A stretch of 64,000 bases of DNA from Pterobdella sp. o SKG-2022 (Eukaryota; Annelida; Clitellata; Hirudinida; Piscicolidae), in contig OZ038322.1 of NCBI GenBank assembly GCA_964035795.1, positions 15,609,447 to 15,673,446 of the forward strand. Direction: 5' to 3'. The notes under the pieces were generated by a model that was not told the DNA's origin, did no database searches, and saw only the letters and a program-made list of their open reading frames with translations. The position numbers were made by a program, and so were the translations under genes. Positions 13,901 through 28,149 of the stretch are shown one piece after another. Position 1 is the first letter of the stretch. Every line of letters begins with the position of its first letter.

Positions 13901-14077
13901 TAGCGGCTTTTTTATTGTTGTTTTCGAGCTTTTAGGCAGAGAACTATCTAATGAAAATCCTATTTGGTGCTGGTTTTGTTATATTTTTCAGATATTAAAA
14001 AAAAATCAACATACAAAATTATAAATATTTTTCAAGTGGGAGGAATAAATGAACAAGCAAACACTGATTGTGGGAAG
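10923..14077. other. Divergent intergenic region between the FERM gene and the helical-repeat gene
   Basis: The two flanking genes are transcribed away from each other, so both promoters should lie here. It is mostly AT-rich. A less AT-rich block at about 12180-12480 is open on both strands (115 codons on minus; a shorter plus frame ends near 12312). It has no recognisable family and could be an untranslated first exon or an unassigned exon. I see nothing else supportable. Confidence 0.5.
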
Positions 14078-17000
14078 ATGGAAGGAAAGGTAGGAAGAGG
14101 CACCGCATTACTTGATGCATTGAAGTTGAGAGAGGCGGAAGAGGAGTTTTCAAACGTTTTGAAATGCTTGTGGAATCAAAACCCAAGTTTTCCTGCATGC
14201 AAAAATTACTCTAATTTTTTTCAAAACAAATTGGATAAAAACGAAAGCTTTTGGGATGAAATAGAAAGCTTGACTGGCATTGCTGAATGCAGGTTGAAAT
14301 CTTTCAAAATGGGGCTTTATTCTGAACATGAATCTTGGATCGGCTGTTTCATATATCCACTTTTCTTGTTCCACGCATCTCTTCAACGTTGTAACAGTTT
14401 CACAGGTCTGAACGAAAAGAAAAATACGGAGATAAGGCAAAGAGCTTTGAAATTAAAGTATCAAATCAAAAACCTTGAGCTCTTATTTATAGATAGACTG
14501 TGCGCAAAAGTTTTCCCACCAGAAAAAAATTTCCACTTTGTAAAAAACTCAAAAGAAAACTTCAGCTTGAAAAATATGAAACAAAACACCGAAGACCACC
14601 CACCGAGAAGACTAACATTCTTGCATGAAATGATTCTTAAATGTGCTGAAAAGGGGGATTACTTGGAAGAAATCAGCCATACACTCAAAAGTGAAACTAA
14701 TGAAAACTACGAAGGTTTTAAAAAAGGTAGGATCAGTAGTGGGAGTGGAATGAGAGAAGCCAGTGTTGCAAGCCACATCAGATCTGCCTCGCAACCACCA
14801 TCCAAGAGTAGGAACAATGAAAAAGAATTTCCAAAGGATTTCTCAAAAAAATGTGTTTTAAACTTCGAAAAGTTTCAAGAATCGATTCAAAGTTTCGTGA
14901 AAGAAGTCTCAAACGAGGTAGTTGCTGTTGAGTTTAAAGCTTTTATTTCAAGTTATTTCTTCTTTATTTTTTGATATATTTCTAATAATTTGTAAAACCC
15001 AAAGATGAGGTCAACTTACGGTCATCTCTCTGAGGTACCCAGAGATAAAATAACCAACAGGATCACATCTGAACTTGCTCTCAGGTTGGCAAGTTATGTT
15101 CAGACATTCAATGTCGAATTAAATAACAAATTTGAAAAAGCTTAGGAGCTTGGAATGTTCTAGATGGGCATTATACACTCGCAGGTTGAACGGAGATTGT
15201 CTCAATTCTCACTCTTTCGAGACAGCTTTGATCTCTTTCGAAGACGAAAAATTTCCCATTGAAAATAATGGAAGTTGTGACAAAAATGAAAGCAAGATTG
15301 CAGAGTGGATGAAAGGTAAGATGGAGTGTTTGGGCGAAGATGACGATGAATGGCGTGGAAGTTTTTATGAAGAGGAAGACATCGAAGATGGTGTTCGTGT
15401 TGAGTATTCCAAAAAGGAGGATCAACGAAACAAGAGTTTTTTGATAGAAGATTGTGACTCAAAAAATAATTTTTTGAAAAATGAAAAATGTGATTGTTGC
15501 CTTAGAAATCACGAAAAACTTGTAAGTCAGCAAAAAAATATTCAAAGATCGAATTTTAATGAGCCAGACGAAATTGAGACTTTTCAAAGATTGCCAATGA
15601 TAAAGTTTAAAAATGAGAAAATTGAGAACTCGACAGGTAATTTTTGCGATCATTGCATCAATTCTATATGTAACCTGGATGTTATAGAGCCGCCAATCTC
15701 CGCTGAAACTAATAGGGTTGTTTTGATTTGGTGCAACGAAGATAACAAGAACATTGAGTGTAATAAACTACACAACATTTTTAAAACGTCGTCTAAAAAT
15801 TATTCCTCATTTTTGGCTGATTTCAAAGAGTTGCCAAACAAGGCAGTCATCGACAACGACACAGCCTTGGCAGGCGTTGAGCCCTATAAAAGAGGTTTGT
15901 TATCAAGCCACACGGCGACAAGACAAAATAAAACAATTTCAATTAAAAACGACAATGGAAACAAGAGCTTAAATTACATCAATAACGATAAAAATATGCT
16001 TGAAATTCTAAGTGAACTAATCATAAAAGCTTCTGACATGGAGGCCGACAAAAGTCGTTTCCAAAATGCTTTAACTTTGCTGACATTTTTAGAAAATATA
16101 ATGGACTTGATTGAGAAAAAATTTGAAAATAATAACAAGGATAAAACTTCACATTTAAAGATGTACAATTTGTTGTGGGAGAGGCTGGGAGAGAGATACT
16201 CTGGGTTGGGTAGGGTTGCACTGGGGTGTGACTACTTGCAGAAATGTATTTCACAAAACAATAACATCATCAAAAAAAACGTGACGTTGAATCGTTTTGA
16301 TCAAAAAACCTCGAAGCACCCAAAAAACCAAATTGACGAACGTTTTTGTGAAAAAAATGTAAATGCTTTAGAAATGGAAGAATTAATTTCAAATGTAAGA
16401 GTTCTTAAAAAGTTAGCAGATTCCTCTATAGGGAAACAAATAAGGAATGAATCATTAACTTTTAAATTCATGTTACTCGTAAAACAAGAAATAAAAAAAA
16501 CTCAAAACTTTTCGTCTGATAATATCTACTTACCCCACAATCTTTCATATATCCAATCGAACTTTTACGATGAACAATCAGCTGAAAAAGATGAAGACAC
16601 CACTATCAACGATTCATATCTAGTGTGCCTTTATGAAGCCATCAACCATTTAACTACCGCAGCTCGAATCTTACACACAAACCCTTACGGCTTTCCCGCA
16701 GATTTGTGGTGTGATGTGGTGATTCAATTGGCTGACTGTCAGGTGATGGCTGGCAATTTCGAACTTGCGGAAATCTTTTATGATGAGGTCAGTTTTTGAG
16801 GTTAACATATTTACCCAATGTTTCAAAAAATAAAGCCTTTTATGAACTGTTATATTGTTTCAAAGGTTTTGAAAAAGTTACCAAAAACAATTGTGAGTGG
16901 CCAGCTGCAATCCAACATCCATGCCATTCTCTCCTTGGCCAGCCTATCATTCCTTTCGCATAATTTAGTGAGGGCTAAAACTCTTTTGGATACTGTGTTA

Positions 17001-17678
17001 ATTTTAAAAGGGGATTCGAAAACTAAAAACGACAAAGAAAGCTTTTACGAACATAGCTCCATTGAAAAGTTTTCATTAGTTTGGGTTTTAACACTTTATT
17101 CACTGTGTCATTTGAACAAACCTTTTGAGGCGGTCACGTGGTTGAACCGTTCAATCAAAGCCTTCGACGCCTTTTACAATGGTTTTTTCAACATCGACCC
17201 TCTTAATTGCTGGTTCATCACCCACCTCCTCATCACTGCAGCTAAATGTTTCATCATCACTTCTCAACCAAAGTCTGCGATCTCTAAGCTGACCTTTGCT
17301 AAAAACTTTCTCGAAATATCTTCAAAACCAGATACTTTTCAAATGTCAACAGTTTGGAAAATAATGGGTGATGCTTGGTATTTTTTGTCAATGAGAAGTG
17401 ATGAGTGTATGAAGGGGGATGAGAATGAGTGGGAGATGGAAAGGGATGGATGTGTGGCCACACTAGAAAAGCAACGTGAAGGTAATGTAGGTGGAACAAA
17501 AACAAGAAAGCAAACAGAAGAATTTTTTTCGAAAAGTGAGAACTGTTATGAGTTGGCTAGGAAGTGCTTAGAGGAGCATCTGAAATACGAAGCCTCGTTG
17601 TCAAGATATGTGCAGCAGTTGAACAAGAACATAGCAAGCTTCAAATTATTGGAGTCAAGAAATATTTTTGTGGGATAA
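14078..17678 (+). CDS. Large uncharacterised protein with TPR-like helical C-terminus
   Basis: I do not recognise the family. Supported pieces are 14078-14917 (ATG at 14078, GAG|GTAGTT donor), a large exon of about 15139 to 16787 (GAG|GTCAGT donor) and 16866-17678 (stop TAA). The last junction is in phase 0 on both sides. A small linking exon is likely after the acceptor before 15005 (MRSTYGHLSE, donor at about 15035), but this join is not fixed. Total length is about 1,100 residues. The C-terminal third has repeated helical hairpin patterns with small residues at TPR-like positions, such as LADCQVMAGNFELAEIFYDE, LASLSFLSHNLVRAKTLLD and KIMGDAWYFLSMR. The middle is acidic and Lys/Asn-rich, probably disordered. 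TPR architecture is an inference. Further 5' exons upstream of 14035 are possible. Confidence 0.65.
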
Positions 17679-20600
17679 AAAATTGGAAATGGCCAGTAAA
17701 ATTGATAAATTTATGATTATCATAAAATTCTATTTAAAAGGTTCAAACATTTTGAAAAACAATGGCAAAATTCTGTGATTAATTTATTGAGCATTTTATC
17801 TTTGAAATAAAACAACCAAACCAAGTTTTACAATAAGACGCTTAGTGAAGCCTGCGATGTTTTCCGAGTTATTTCATGGACAAAATACTAAAGAACCAAA
17901 GATTATGAAAAAAAAATGTGTTTTAACGAAAATATTCAACTTTAAGCTTTTCGACTTCAATTTTTTCATCTTCAGAAAGATTTTTTATCTTTGAAAACCA
18001 AAAAAACTTGACAGAAACATCATAAGCTTTGGAGTTTGATGTCAAATTTATTCATGGGGAGCGTGTTTCAGTTCCAGAAACCCTTGAGACACCACCACAT
18101 ACATCACCGCAGAAGCCAGGGACCTTCTAAACTCAACATGATTTACTGGGGCAAGGTCATTTGGATTCGTTGCCAGTGGTTACTAATTGGGAATCCAAAA
18201 AATAGCGTTTCTAAATTTCATTTTAGCTTCTGCTTCGAAGTTCGTGGTAGCAAATTTAATCTGCAGCAAAATATATAAAGAGAAATATAAAAAATAAATG
18301 AGAGTCAGTATTATTTATAATGAAAAGTGAAGCTTGTCTGAACACTTGAATTATTAATGCGTTATAACTTCAATATCTATATACATCAGATAGCAAACTG
18401 TTTTATCACAAAGCTTCAAACCTGCTTTGTAACCCGATAATGAAATATCAAGTTATAAAAAGCTTTGTTTGAAATAAATAATATTAAAGAGTGTTTGATG
18501 CATATAACATTGAAATATTGTTATTTTCACAACGGAAACCGCGTGTCTTTCGAGGGATAGTTTATGAAGTGTGAAGGTTTGTCTAATAAAGTCATAGTTT
18601 CAACATTGTTGAAGTAATGTCTTGAAGCGTTTTTTGGCGCCATTAATCACCACAAACATATGTGATGGCATGTGTTCTAATTTACATTTTCATTAGATTT
18701 ATTCTAATTCTGTTTCATGATACCACTTGAAATGTTGATTTTGATGAATAATCGTTATGTTTTGTTGCTTGAGGGACCATCAACACGTGCCTCAAAGTCC
18801 AGCTGTATGCTTTAAATAACTACTGGTATGTGTGGAATGCTCAGGCATTTTGGGATTAATTTGATTTGTGTAATGAATGATGTTTTCAGTGATTGAATGG
18901 AACAATAATATATATAAATGAAACAACCATTCGATTTTTCATCGCATGTGAGTCATTATGGAGGACTTTACTTCAAAAATCTTCAAAAACTCAATCAAAA
19001 CTGCAATGTTTACGCAGCATAAAAATTTGAAAAATTGAATTCCTGAGATGAAGTTTTTGAAAAAATTTTTCATAACATATAACTTTTCGACCACGAAAAC
19101 TTCGCAAAACTTTTTTTTTTTGAATTTATCGTGTCAATCATCAGCAATAAAAATTTAATGCAAGATTTTCTACTTTTTGCTGTTTCATTCCTCTTAATTT
19201 CGCAGTTCAATAATTTGCATCCAGGTTTCTAACGAGCCTTATAAGAGGAAATTATTTAAGCCCGGGAACATAACATTTCTGCAGTCGAGAATTTATGCAA
19301 AACTAAGCGTTTTTAACCAAAATAATAAATGAAATTAATCGAGATATTTGATGATCCTAACTTCATACATGGTTATAACACAAAAAGGCGGTGATTTTTC
19401 GATGTTCGAATCGTAAATTTTATCGAATGGTAATTAGTTAAGTGTGAATCCTGCCAGCAAAAAATCATAAATCCACAAAGCATTTAGTAATCTCCAGATT
19501 AAGTTAACTCTAGTTAATAAGGAAAAGTGATAAACCTCGCCCTCCGTTGTTTATCATGCGCTTTTTTATATTTTATGTGATTATACCAGGCTTAAAGAGA
19601 CTCCAACACGCGAAAGACTCAATTGTTGATTCTTGCATCAATATTTCCACGTAATCCTGTCCCGTGGAAGCCAGATGGTTAGAAAAATTTGTTTGAGATT
19701 TATAATGAAATGATATTCACACAAATTAAACAGAATCAGTTATTCAGTATAAAATAACATAAAATATTTTTTGAAAATTAAATATAAAAAATGCCACTTA
19801 GATGTAAATTATAGAAGATATGGTTATGTGAATAAACTCGCATGGATGTGTGGAGTGGACGGATGTGAGAAGTGGATGGGTGTGGAAGTATAAATGACAG
19901 ACATCTTGTCCAATCAGTTCTGTTGTGATTGTCTGAATGTAGTTGGCTTAAACGTGAGAGGGGTAAATATTTAATATCTTCTTCTGTTGGAGCTTTTGAT
20001 TTGAAGATCTAAAAAATTCTTCAACGTAGATATTCAATTGCAGAGAATCGTTGTGTTTCATGATTAATCAATGGAAAGATGACTGCGGAGTATATAAAAG
20101 CGAAATAAAAGGCGAGTTTTAATATGTAGGAATAAAGCCAGAAGTTAGGCCTTGTTTGTTTGAAGTAGATCTTGCATTCTTGTGGAAATTTTTGTGAAGG
20201 TGAGTTCCAGGTGATTCGTTTGAAGCTTTTAAGGTTTATCATTCTTCAATTAATCTATTGCTGTACATTTTAAACATGTGAATATTTGTATTGAAAAATA
20301 AAAAAAGCTCTATTCATGAGAAAAAACTGCGTTCGAGATGATAACCATCAAATGGGAATGAATTAATATTCAATAAGCTTCCCTTTCAAATCCCTTATGA
20401 GCGCATGAACATGAAGTAAAGGAATTCCGAAGTTTTCCAGAAATTCCAAGATCGTTTGAACATTAAAATTGAGCTTTTTGTGGGTTCTACTTATATTAAA
20501 AAATTGTTCAATTTGAGGAAAAAATTGTTCAAAGGGAGATTTTCATTGTGAAGGATTTTTTACACATTTTGAATTAAGCTAAATGATGGGGGATTGAAGC

Positions 20601-23600
20601 TATTGTTTCTAAAAACTAAATTATTTATTTGCTTAATAACTGTTTTTCAAACAACTTCATTTTTGAACGTAATTACTTAAAAATAATGTGTTTTCCTTAG
20701 AAGGTGTTTTCATTAAAAGTGAACCACGTTTTAAGCAGTTCTTGACCAACGCCGATAGAATATTAATATTAAGAACAAACTTTTGTTCAGCTCATAACCA
20801 ACAAAATCACACCACAAACATTTTTGTCTTGATGAATATGCATAATCAGTTTTGATTGTATTTATGTTTTAAAAACCACGTTCATTCAACAATTTAACTA
20901 AAATTTTTAATAAGTAAAACTTTATCATAACTCCTTAGCGAAAGATAGATAGAAAAAATATAGAATGGAAGCTGAAATAAAAATTTTTTAAACAAACGCG
21001 TTTTTTTGAAAATTTTTGATAATTTGAAGAAATTATAGGAAACTTAATACAGTTAGAAAATATACGATGCCTTTTAAAAACTATTTTAAAAACCATAAAA
21101 ATTAAAAAAACAAACTAAAATTTTTGTTCTATTGTATCAACAACATAACATCAATTGTTGAAATGATATAATAATTCAAAGTCTGTGGAACATACACAGA
21201 CAACATTTGAAAGTTGGGCCTTGAAATTGCCATCGCTCCAATTGTACGATTTAAAGGCTGCTTGTGAGATAGAAAAACATGTTTCTTTAGATAAACGTTG
21301 CTGAAATGCAAGTTTTAAAAAAATTAATTGAAATTTAAGCTCAATAAAACTAATTAAAAGCACTTTGAATAAAACCTAATGCAAATAAACTTCAACAAAA
21401 TGTACTAGTTTAAAAAAGTTAAAACTACAATAAAAACTAAAAGTGTAACAAAATATAAAAGTACAATAAAAACTGAGAGCATAATAAAAATTAAAATTCC
21501 AATAAAAAAGGAAGGAAGAAGTTGAGGTTATGGCGTGATAACGGAAGAAGATAGATTAGGCGTGGGCACTGTAGAAACTTGATGAAACAGAACAATGATA
21601 AAAATTGTTTTCTTCGAAAAATAAAAGTGAATTTATAGGAATGTAACACAAAATTGAGAAAAATTCAAAAACCGCAGAAAGAAATATCATTTGAGCAAAA
21701 TTAAATAAAAACGTAAAAAATCTAACTGTAAAACAAATACAGTGAAAGATATCAAATGAAAAAACTAAAAAATTAATACATCAAACAAGTCAAAAGTTTG
21801 AAAAACATAAATATTTGAAAAAAAAATGAGAGCAATTTAAACGAAACAATTTGAAAATGAGAGATGGTAATATCAGAAACAGCTTGGAAATGAGGCGAAA
21901 GAATCAGAAACAGCTTAAAAGGATGCGTTGATATCAGAAGCAGTTTGAAACGAGTTGGTCGCATAAGACATCTCTCTGTTCAGTGCCATGATGCTTTGTG
22001 CTATAATTACAATTAAGATGATAAGAAAAATAAGAATATTTTTTAAAATTATTTTCAATATTATTTTTTTATTATCAAAATTTGAATTTAAGTGAATATT
22101 TCCTCAAAGCCAACTCAATTGAATTCCGTTCAAAGTTTATAACGGGGAAGATATTGGAAAGTAAGTGATTTAAATTTAAACTCAATCAAGTGGAGTAAAA
22201 CTTAAAAAAAACATAAAGCAAACATCAAAAAAAATAAATTTTTAAAAGTATATTAAAACTATAAACTGGGCTGAATGTTGATAATTAAAATGTACTTTTT
22301 TTGTGAATGCTATGGAATTCATATGACAATTTTTGAAGTTGAACAAACTCGAGCACCTCATGACAAGGGAGCTCGCTGTTTACTGAGGACTGCATGCTTT
22401 AAAGGGAAGACAGCGTCTCATAAATTTAAGCACTATCAGTCAAATAATTTGAATTACAATCAAATAATTACAGATGCGGAAATTCTTTTTAAATATTGAT
22501 TTTTGATGGAAATGTTTAGGATTTTCAAAACTGAGGCAAATGGCAGTGTATTTACTTTTATTTTTATTCACATTTTTATAATATTCTGCAATAAATTTAC
22601 TGTATAAATTTTTTGACTGAACAAAGCAAAGAATTGCATTATAAAATTATGTCTTGTGTCACAAAGAATTTGCTCGGAGGGAGAATCAAATGTCGGACAA
22701 ACTATTATGGTTTTTTTCCGAACCTGATCACTTTTACTCAAAATTGTTTATTCGCTTTATCGATTTGATAAAAAAGTCATCTAAAATAATTATTTACCAA
22801 AAATTTCTTGATGCAAAATTTAAAGAGTCTGAAAGGATTTTCAAAAACAAATGGCTTGGAAATTCTAATAAAATTTTAATTAGATTTTCAAAATGGAATT
22901 TTATGCAAATGCACGAAAAATTTAGAAAGTCAATTTTTAGTTAGAAGCAGATCCCAAAAAAACGATCTTGTCTTAACAAAAGACACAAAATTCTGGTGAA
23001 GATTTTAAATTATTACATAGATTTTCTTTTTGTTCGAAAAAGTCTTTCTTTAGTTAATACTTTTAAATTCTTCATATCAATTTTGTCAACATTTTTTCAA
23101 AATTTATTAGTCTTGCATAGAACTTCAAAGACCTCAAACCTTTGAAATAACTCCGAGATGATGACCTGAAAATCCTTTTACGAATCACCGTGTTCGAGAG
23201 TTTGTCATTTGGAGCTGTTCACCGTGGAAGCATCGGAGGCCATGAAGTTTTTGACCAATACATCCGCTAGCCCTCTTTTTTATGCGTTTTTATTATTAGA
23301 ATCATTTTTATTTCTTTGTTTATATGTTTTGCTAATTTGTTTTTTGTAAAAGCAAAAAACTCACATTAGCCCTATATTAGTTTCATGGATATCAATTTAT
23401 TTTGAAAAAAAAGTTTTTAAAAATTTTTCCAACTTAGTTTTAAACATTTAAAAATATTTCTATTATGTTTTTAGAATTATAAAAAATAAAAGCATTCAGA
23501 ACAAATTGCTTCCACTCTGTTTCTCCGCTTGGGACTCCATAAAAGTTAATAAATTTGCTTGAAAAACTACAAAATTATTCAATTCAAAAATTTAAATAAA

Positions 23601-26600
23601 GTTACCATTAGCAGGTTCCAATTCGAATAAACAAATTTGTCTTTTTGTTAATTTAAAGCAGTTTTTTAATTATTTTGAATCGAGTCATTATCATCTCTAA
23701 GGGGGAATTGTGTGGGATAAGAGGACATTAGCGGCATTCTGCTCATTCAAATCATTTCTTCTCGGCTTCGATCCCCACGTAAAACATTAGCAACAAATAC
23801 CCACACATTTTTCAATGAATATAATTTCAACAAAAAAATTTTCAAAAACTGTCTAGTTTTTATACATTAAACTTAAGCGCAAAATTTTTTCTTTTGCAAA
23901 TCGTCTTATTTTTGAGAATTTATTTCGACCAGCATGCACTGAGCTAAGGTATATTTCACAACACCAAAAAATAATAATTTCTTCTTTAAAAACTTGATTT
24001 CACTTGAACCTTGTTATTAAATAATATTGAAATATTAATGAGTGGTGATGTGCTCACAGATGAAATAAGAACATTAGTATTACGAGAATACTGCTTTGAA
24101 ATATTTTAAACATCGTATGCATTTTTTTGTTTAATAAATTTTCAATTTTAATTTCAAATACTTGTTCACTTACATGTAGATACAATTGCTCAAGAAAACT
24201 ATAATTTTTTATAAGACATCATTATATGAAACATTAGCGTCTAAGTATAGGTTGTTTATTGTTGAAAAACACCAAAAAATAATTTTTTTTCAAATAAACC
24301 TATCTAAAAAACCTTTTTTTCAAAAATAAAAAATGATAAATTACAGGCTCCGAAAAAAATTTACAAAAGTGACTTTGTAATAAACCAAATAGAAATCAAA
24401 AACGCCGCATTCGAGTGTAGTTGGTGGTCATATTTGTCAAAAGCAGGAATTAAGTGCAATACTGAAAAACATTTTTTTAAAGCAGTTCAGTTGGGTCTGA
24501 ACTGTCGCAAACATTTTGTTTCAAATAAAAATTATCGAAGAATTATTTTCAGTTTATCAGATCTTGAAACTCACTGGCTTAAATATAATAAAGTTCATGC
24601 ATTATTGTTATAATATACATCAGTATGGAAAACGAAGACAACCTTTGATGAAAATTAATTATGCATTTGAATCGGAAACAATATAAAAAGGTTGAAGTAA
24701 AACTTATAATTTGAATTGTCTCACAAAGCTCATCAAATCAGCATTTGAATAGGGGCTTTTAAGCTACAACAATAGTACTACTATTAATAGCAGTAATAGT
24801 AGTATTATGGTTGTTGGTATATAATGGTTGATCAGAGGTGTACCATTGTGAGCGATGTTGCCATTTAAATGGAGCGCACTCATTTGATTTCTACCTTATC
24901 ATTTTATTTTTTGAAGTCCGGTTTACTTTGAACTTTTGATATTTTTGTACTTTTCTTTTATGGATTTCTGAATTGCTACGAATAAAAAATAAATTTAATA
25001 AAAAGAATTGGAAAACCAGCTTAAATTAATGATAAAACAAATGGAAAATAAATGCACTTTTGACAATTATTTCTTTAAAAAAATCTAAGGAAAAAAATTT
25101 ATGAATTCCCCATCTCTTTTCAATGTTTTTGCATATTTAAAAAACCCAAAATATTATTTTAATAATTTTTAATTTCAATTAGTATTTTCATGTAAAAACT
25201 TGCAACACCGAGAATTTCCTTTACAGACTCTAGTGTTTCAATCAACCAACTCAATATGAGAGAGCGTTCTTTATGTCAGTCTCCTTCCTCATTACAATCA
25301 GTTTCAAAGTGCATTTGGTATTTTCATTAATTAAAAAAATTTTCATTAAACTGATGTTTGGTATGGGGTCCACTATTAGTTCCATAGATTGCGGCTTTTT
25401 CTCAAAACTGTATATACTCAAAGGATTTAAATCAAACACTTTTATTAACTAAAGATAACAACATTTTTTTAAGTTGAACTCACATTATCAAGTGTTTGAT
25501 TTAAATTGTTTTTGTAATAGGCTAGTTTAGTTATTAGTATGTGCTTATTTCACCTGATAGCAATATTTGCTAAACTCTTTCGAAATCAATATTTCAATGT
25601 CAACCAAGGTGAAATTTTAAAATGGTAAACACATAAAAAAAGATTTCGATCGAATGCTTTGGCATAATGCCTCATTTTATACGTTGTTTGACGTTGAAAA
25701 CAAGAGCCATTTTTTCTTTTTATTAAATACTTCAAATGTAGATCTCAACACTTTGCATGCAACATTGATCTTATTAAATTCTTTCAACAATAAAAACTAT
25801 CATGACGTTCCATTGAGAAAAATATTTTATATCAACCATTTCAAATTTCCTGGCATTTTATGTGGCTATGACGTCACGCTTGTGATGCTCACCTGATGTA
25901 TGAGAGCTCTAATGGATGCTTGAAATGAGAATGAGAAATACATCGACAAGTGGTGTTGGTTTTCCAAACCCACAAAACCCAGTTAAGCTCTGGCGCTTCA
26001 TCATATTCAACAGCATGTCTTCATTAAAGTTCTTGTTCTCTTATGTTCAAAATTTCTTTTTTTAGTTTTCTCTTCCATTTTTTCAACTTTTTACTGCCTT
26101 CTAAGCGTGCTGGCCTACGATTCTCTACCCGCTCTCAACTCTTTTTTATCCCTTCCTCTCATTCCTATGCTAAATCTGCTTTTTCTTTTTCTGGTTTTCT
26201 TTCTAGAACTTTCTAACTTTTCAACTCAAATTATTTTTTGATCATTTTATATTTACTACGAACTTAAATAATTTGTTTTCAAGCAATTCATAGCAGAGCA
26301 CCTTTGAACGATGCAAAAAGACGCTACATGACTTATTTGTATTTACTGCTTGATAATTTCCATATAATTTTCTAAATATAAGAAAAAAAAAACATTTATT
26401 CAAAAAATTAGTTAAAATTGTCGTTGAATAAGAACGATTTTAAAAAAAAAGAGAAATTTTGTGACAAAAATTTTTGCGCAAACAGGGTCTCAGTAGTAAC
26501 TCATAGAATTTCAAACAAGAGAGCATTTAATGCTTACTTACTGAGCACTAAATCATTTTTATTTGTTCACATTGTTAAAAAGGACACACTGTTAACAAAA

Positions 26601-28149
26601 ACCTTCGTACGTATTGGATAAATAAAAATATTGAATTCTCAGAAATGTAGTATATGTTTCTTGGGCTTGATGGTATCGATCGAGTCTGTATTGTTTAGCA
26701 ATGTTAACGGTATATAAATAGAAACTTATATGATTATATATGTAGCTTTTAAAAAACTCAAGTATTTACTGACATGAAAGACCTTATTAAAATTGAGAGG
26801 AATCGGTACTGGATTAAAATATATTAGTCATTAGCCCATACATCAACTAGGCACAATGTTCACAATGCTTTCTACGCAAGTTTACGACGCCTTTTTGAGT
26901 TTAAGATTATTTTTCGGCATTTATTTATTCTCTTTCTTTGATCTTTATGCTTCCATGAAATATTGTTTGATACAACAATTTATAAGTTTCTATAATTTTA
27001 ACAATTTTCAAAAAAATTTCAAATCAAATTTAATATCTAAAAAATATTTTTATTCGTAAACTGATAACAAAAATGACTTATTATCTAATGCTTTTAACAT
27101 ATTTCACCGTGAAAACACCCCAGCTATCGATAAAAATAGTATTGAAAAAACATAAAACAAAAATATCAATTGCTAAAAAACTTATACAGTTTGATCTATT
27201 CAGACAATTCCAAAAAAACTTTTGAAGCAAAAAAAACTTCTTTATTTATTCGAATGCATATAATAGCAGCCAAATTGATTGGAAGCATTTGCTGGACGGA
27301 TGGCATGGGGAGTTAAACCTACAGGCTCAAGATTAATAATTGCATTTTGTGACTAGTTATTAAGCTTTGAGTCATGTTTGCGTCTAGTTCAAGGGGTGGT
27401 AAAAAGGAGTATAACAACAGGAAAGACGACAAATAATTGTCTAGGATGTCATCGTGAAATTTAGCTTTTGTAAAACTCAACGCTGAAATAAAGTCGGTTG
27501 CAAAGCTTATGTGAAAAAACAACGCAACAATTTGAAAGCGTTGAATTTCATATCCAAGGAGCTTTTTAATGTTTAACTCCTGTTTACAAGGCATTCCAAA
27601 ACCAGTATCTAATAGACGAACTACAATTAAAATCTGCACAAATCAAATAGATCACATTTTATTGTATTCAGTGCAACCTTTCATTATTAGAAAATAACGT
27701 GCAATGCGAACAAATTGTTAACAACGTATCAAACGAATGCAGTTTTTAAATTTCGATTGAAGTCTCTTGTTTCTCAAAATAACCTCTCAAAATGGCCGTT
27801 GCCACAAAAACATAACCATAAAAAGTACATAAAAAGGCATTTATTAGAAAATAGAAGAAAACCATTAAGATCGGAAAAGAATAATTGAAACACGAGAAAG
27901 TGGAAAGTAATGTTTTTGCTCTGGAAAGCTTGAACAAGAAACCTGATTGTAACTGAATTTAAAATCTGCAGCTTTGAATCTACGTGCAAAATAAAATTTC
28001 CTTGTTTAGAGTTCATTTCAATAATTTTTTTAGCTTTATCAAAAAAATGCATTTAAAATAAAAATCCTCTAATATCATTTTTTAAACGTAAACTTTCACA
28101 AAATGTTTTAACTTATAATTGAATTGAAACTCCAACCCAGCACTCAGCA
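17679..28149. other. Long gene-poor region
   Basis: About 10.5 kb of AT-rich DNA without a gene I can support. Open frames at 18036-18278, 22275-22499, 22654-22944, 25654-25896 and 27319-27639 (minus) show no family motif and no convincing splice context. A short frame after 18024 (GERVSVPETLETPPHTSPQK and stop) could be a terminal exon but has no partner. One dispersed repeat lies at about 25424-25560. A triplet-rich near-palindrome of TACTAC and TAGTAG units lies near 24772-24806. Confidence 0.55.
25424..25560 (-). repeat. Degenerate copy of the dispersed repeat found at 52.5 kb (Penelope-like 3' tail)
   Basis: On the minus strand this shares ACTTGATAATGTGAGTTCAA and the upstream string AACTAAACTAGCCTATTA with 52510-52680. 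A 17-bp perfect inverted repeat (ATTTAAATCAAACACTT) flanks the core. The CGAAAAGCTT part seen in the other copies is lost here, so this is a decayed copy. No protein fragment is visible beside it. Confidence 0.6.

Noticed and set aside
22654..22944. 96-codon open frame in the gene-poor region
   Set aside because: AT-rich, Lys/Phe/Ile-rich composition typical of chance frames here; no family motif or splice partner.
23700..23800. Possible second SINE with a B-box-like GGCTTCGATCCC
   Set aside because: No convincing A box or tRNA-like ends, and no body shared with the SINE at 5.5 kb.
27319..27639. 106-codon minus frame
   Set aside because: No recognisable domain, no conserved motif, no flanking exons.
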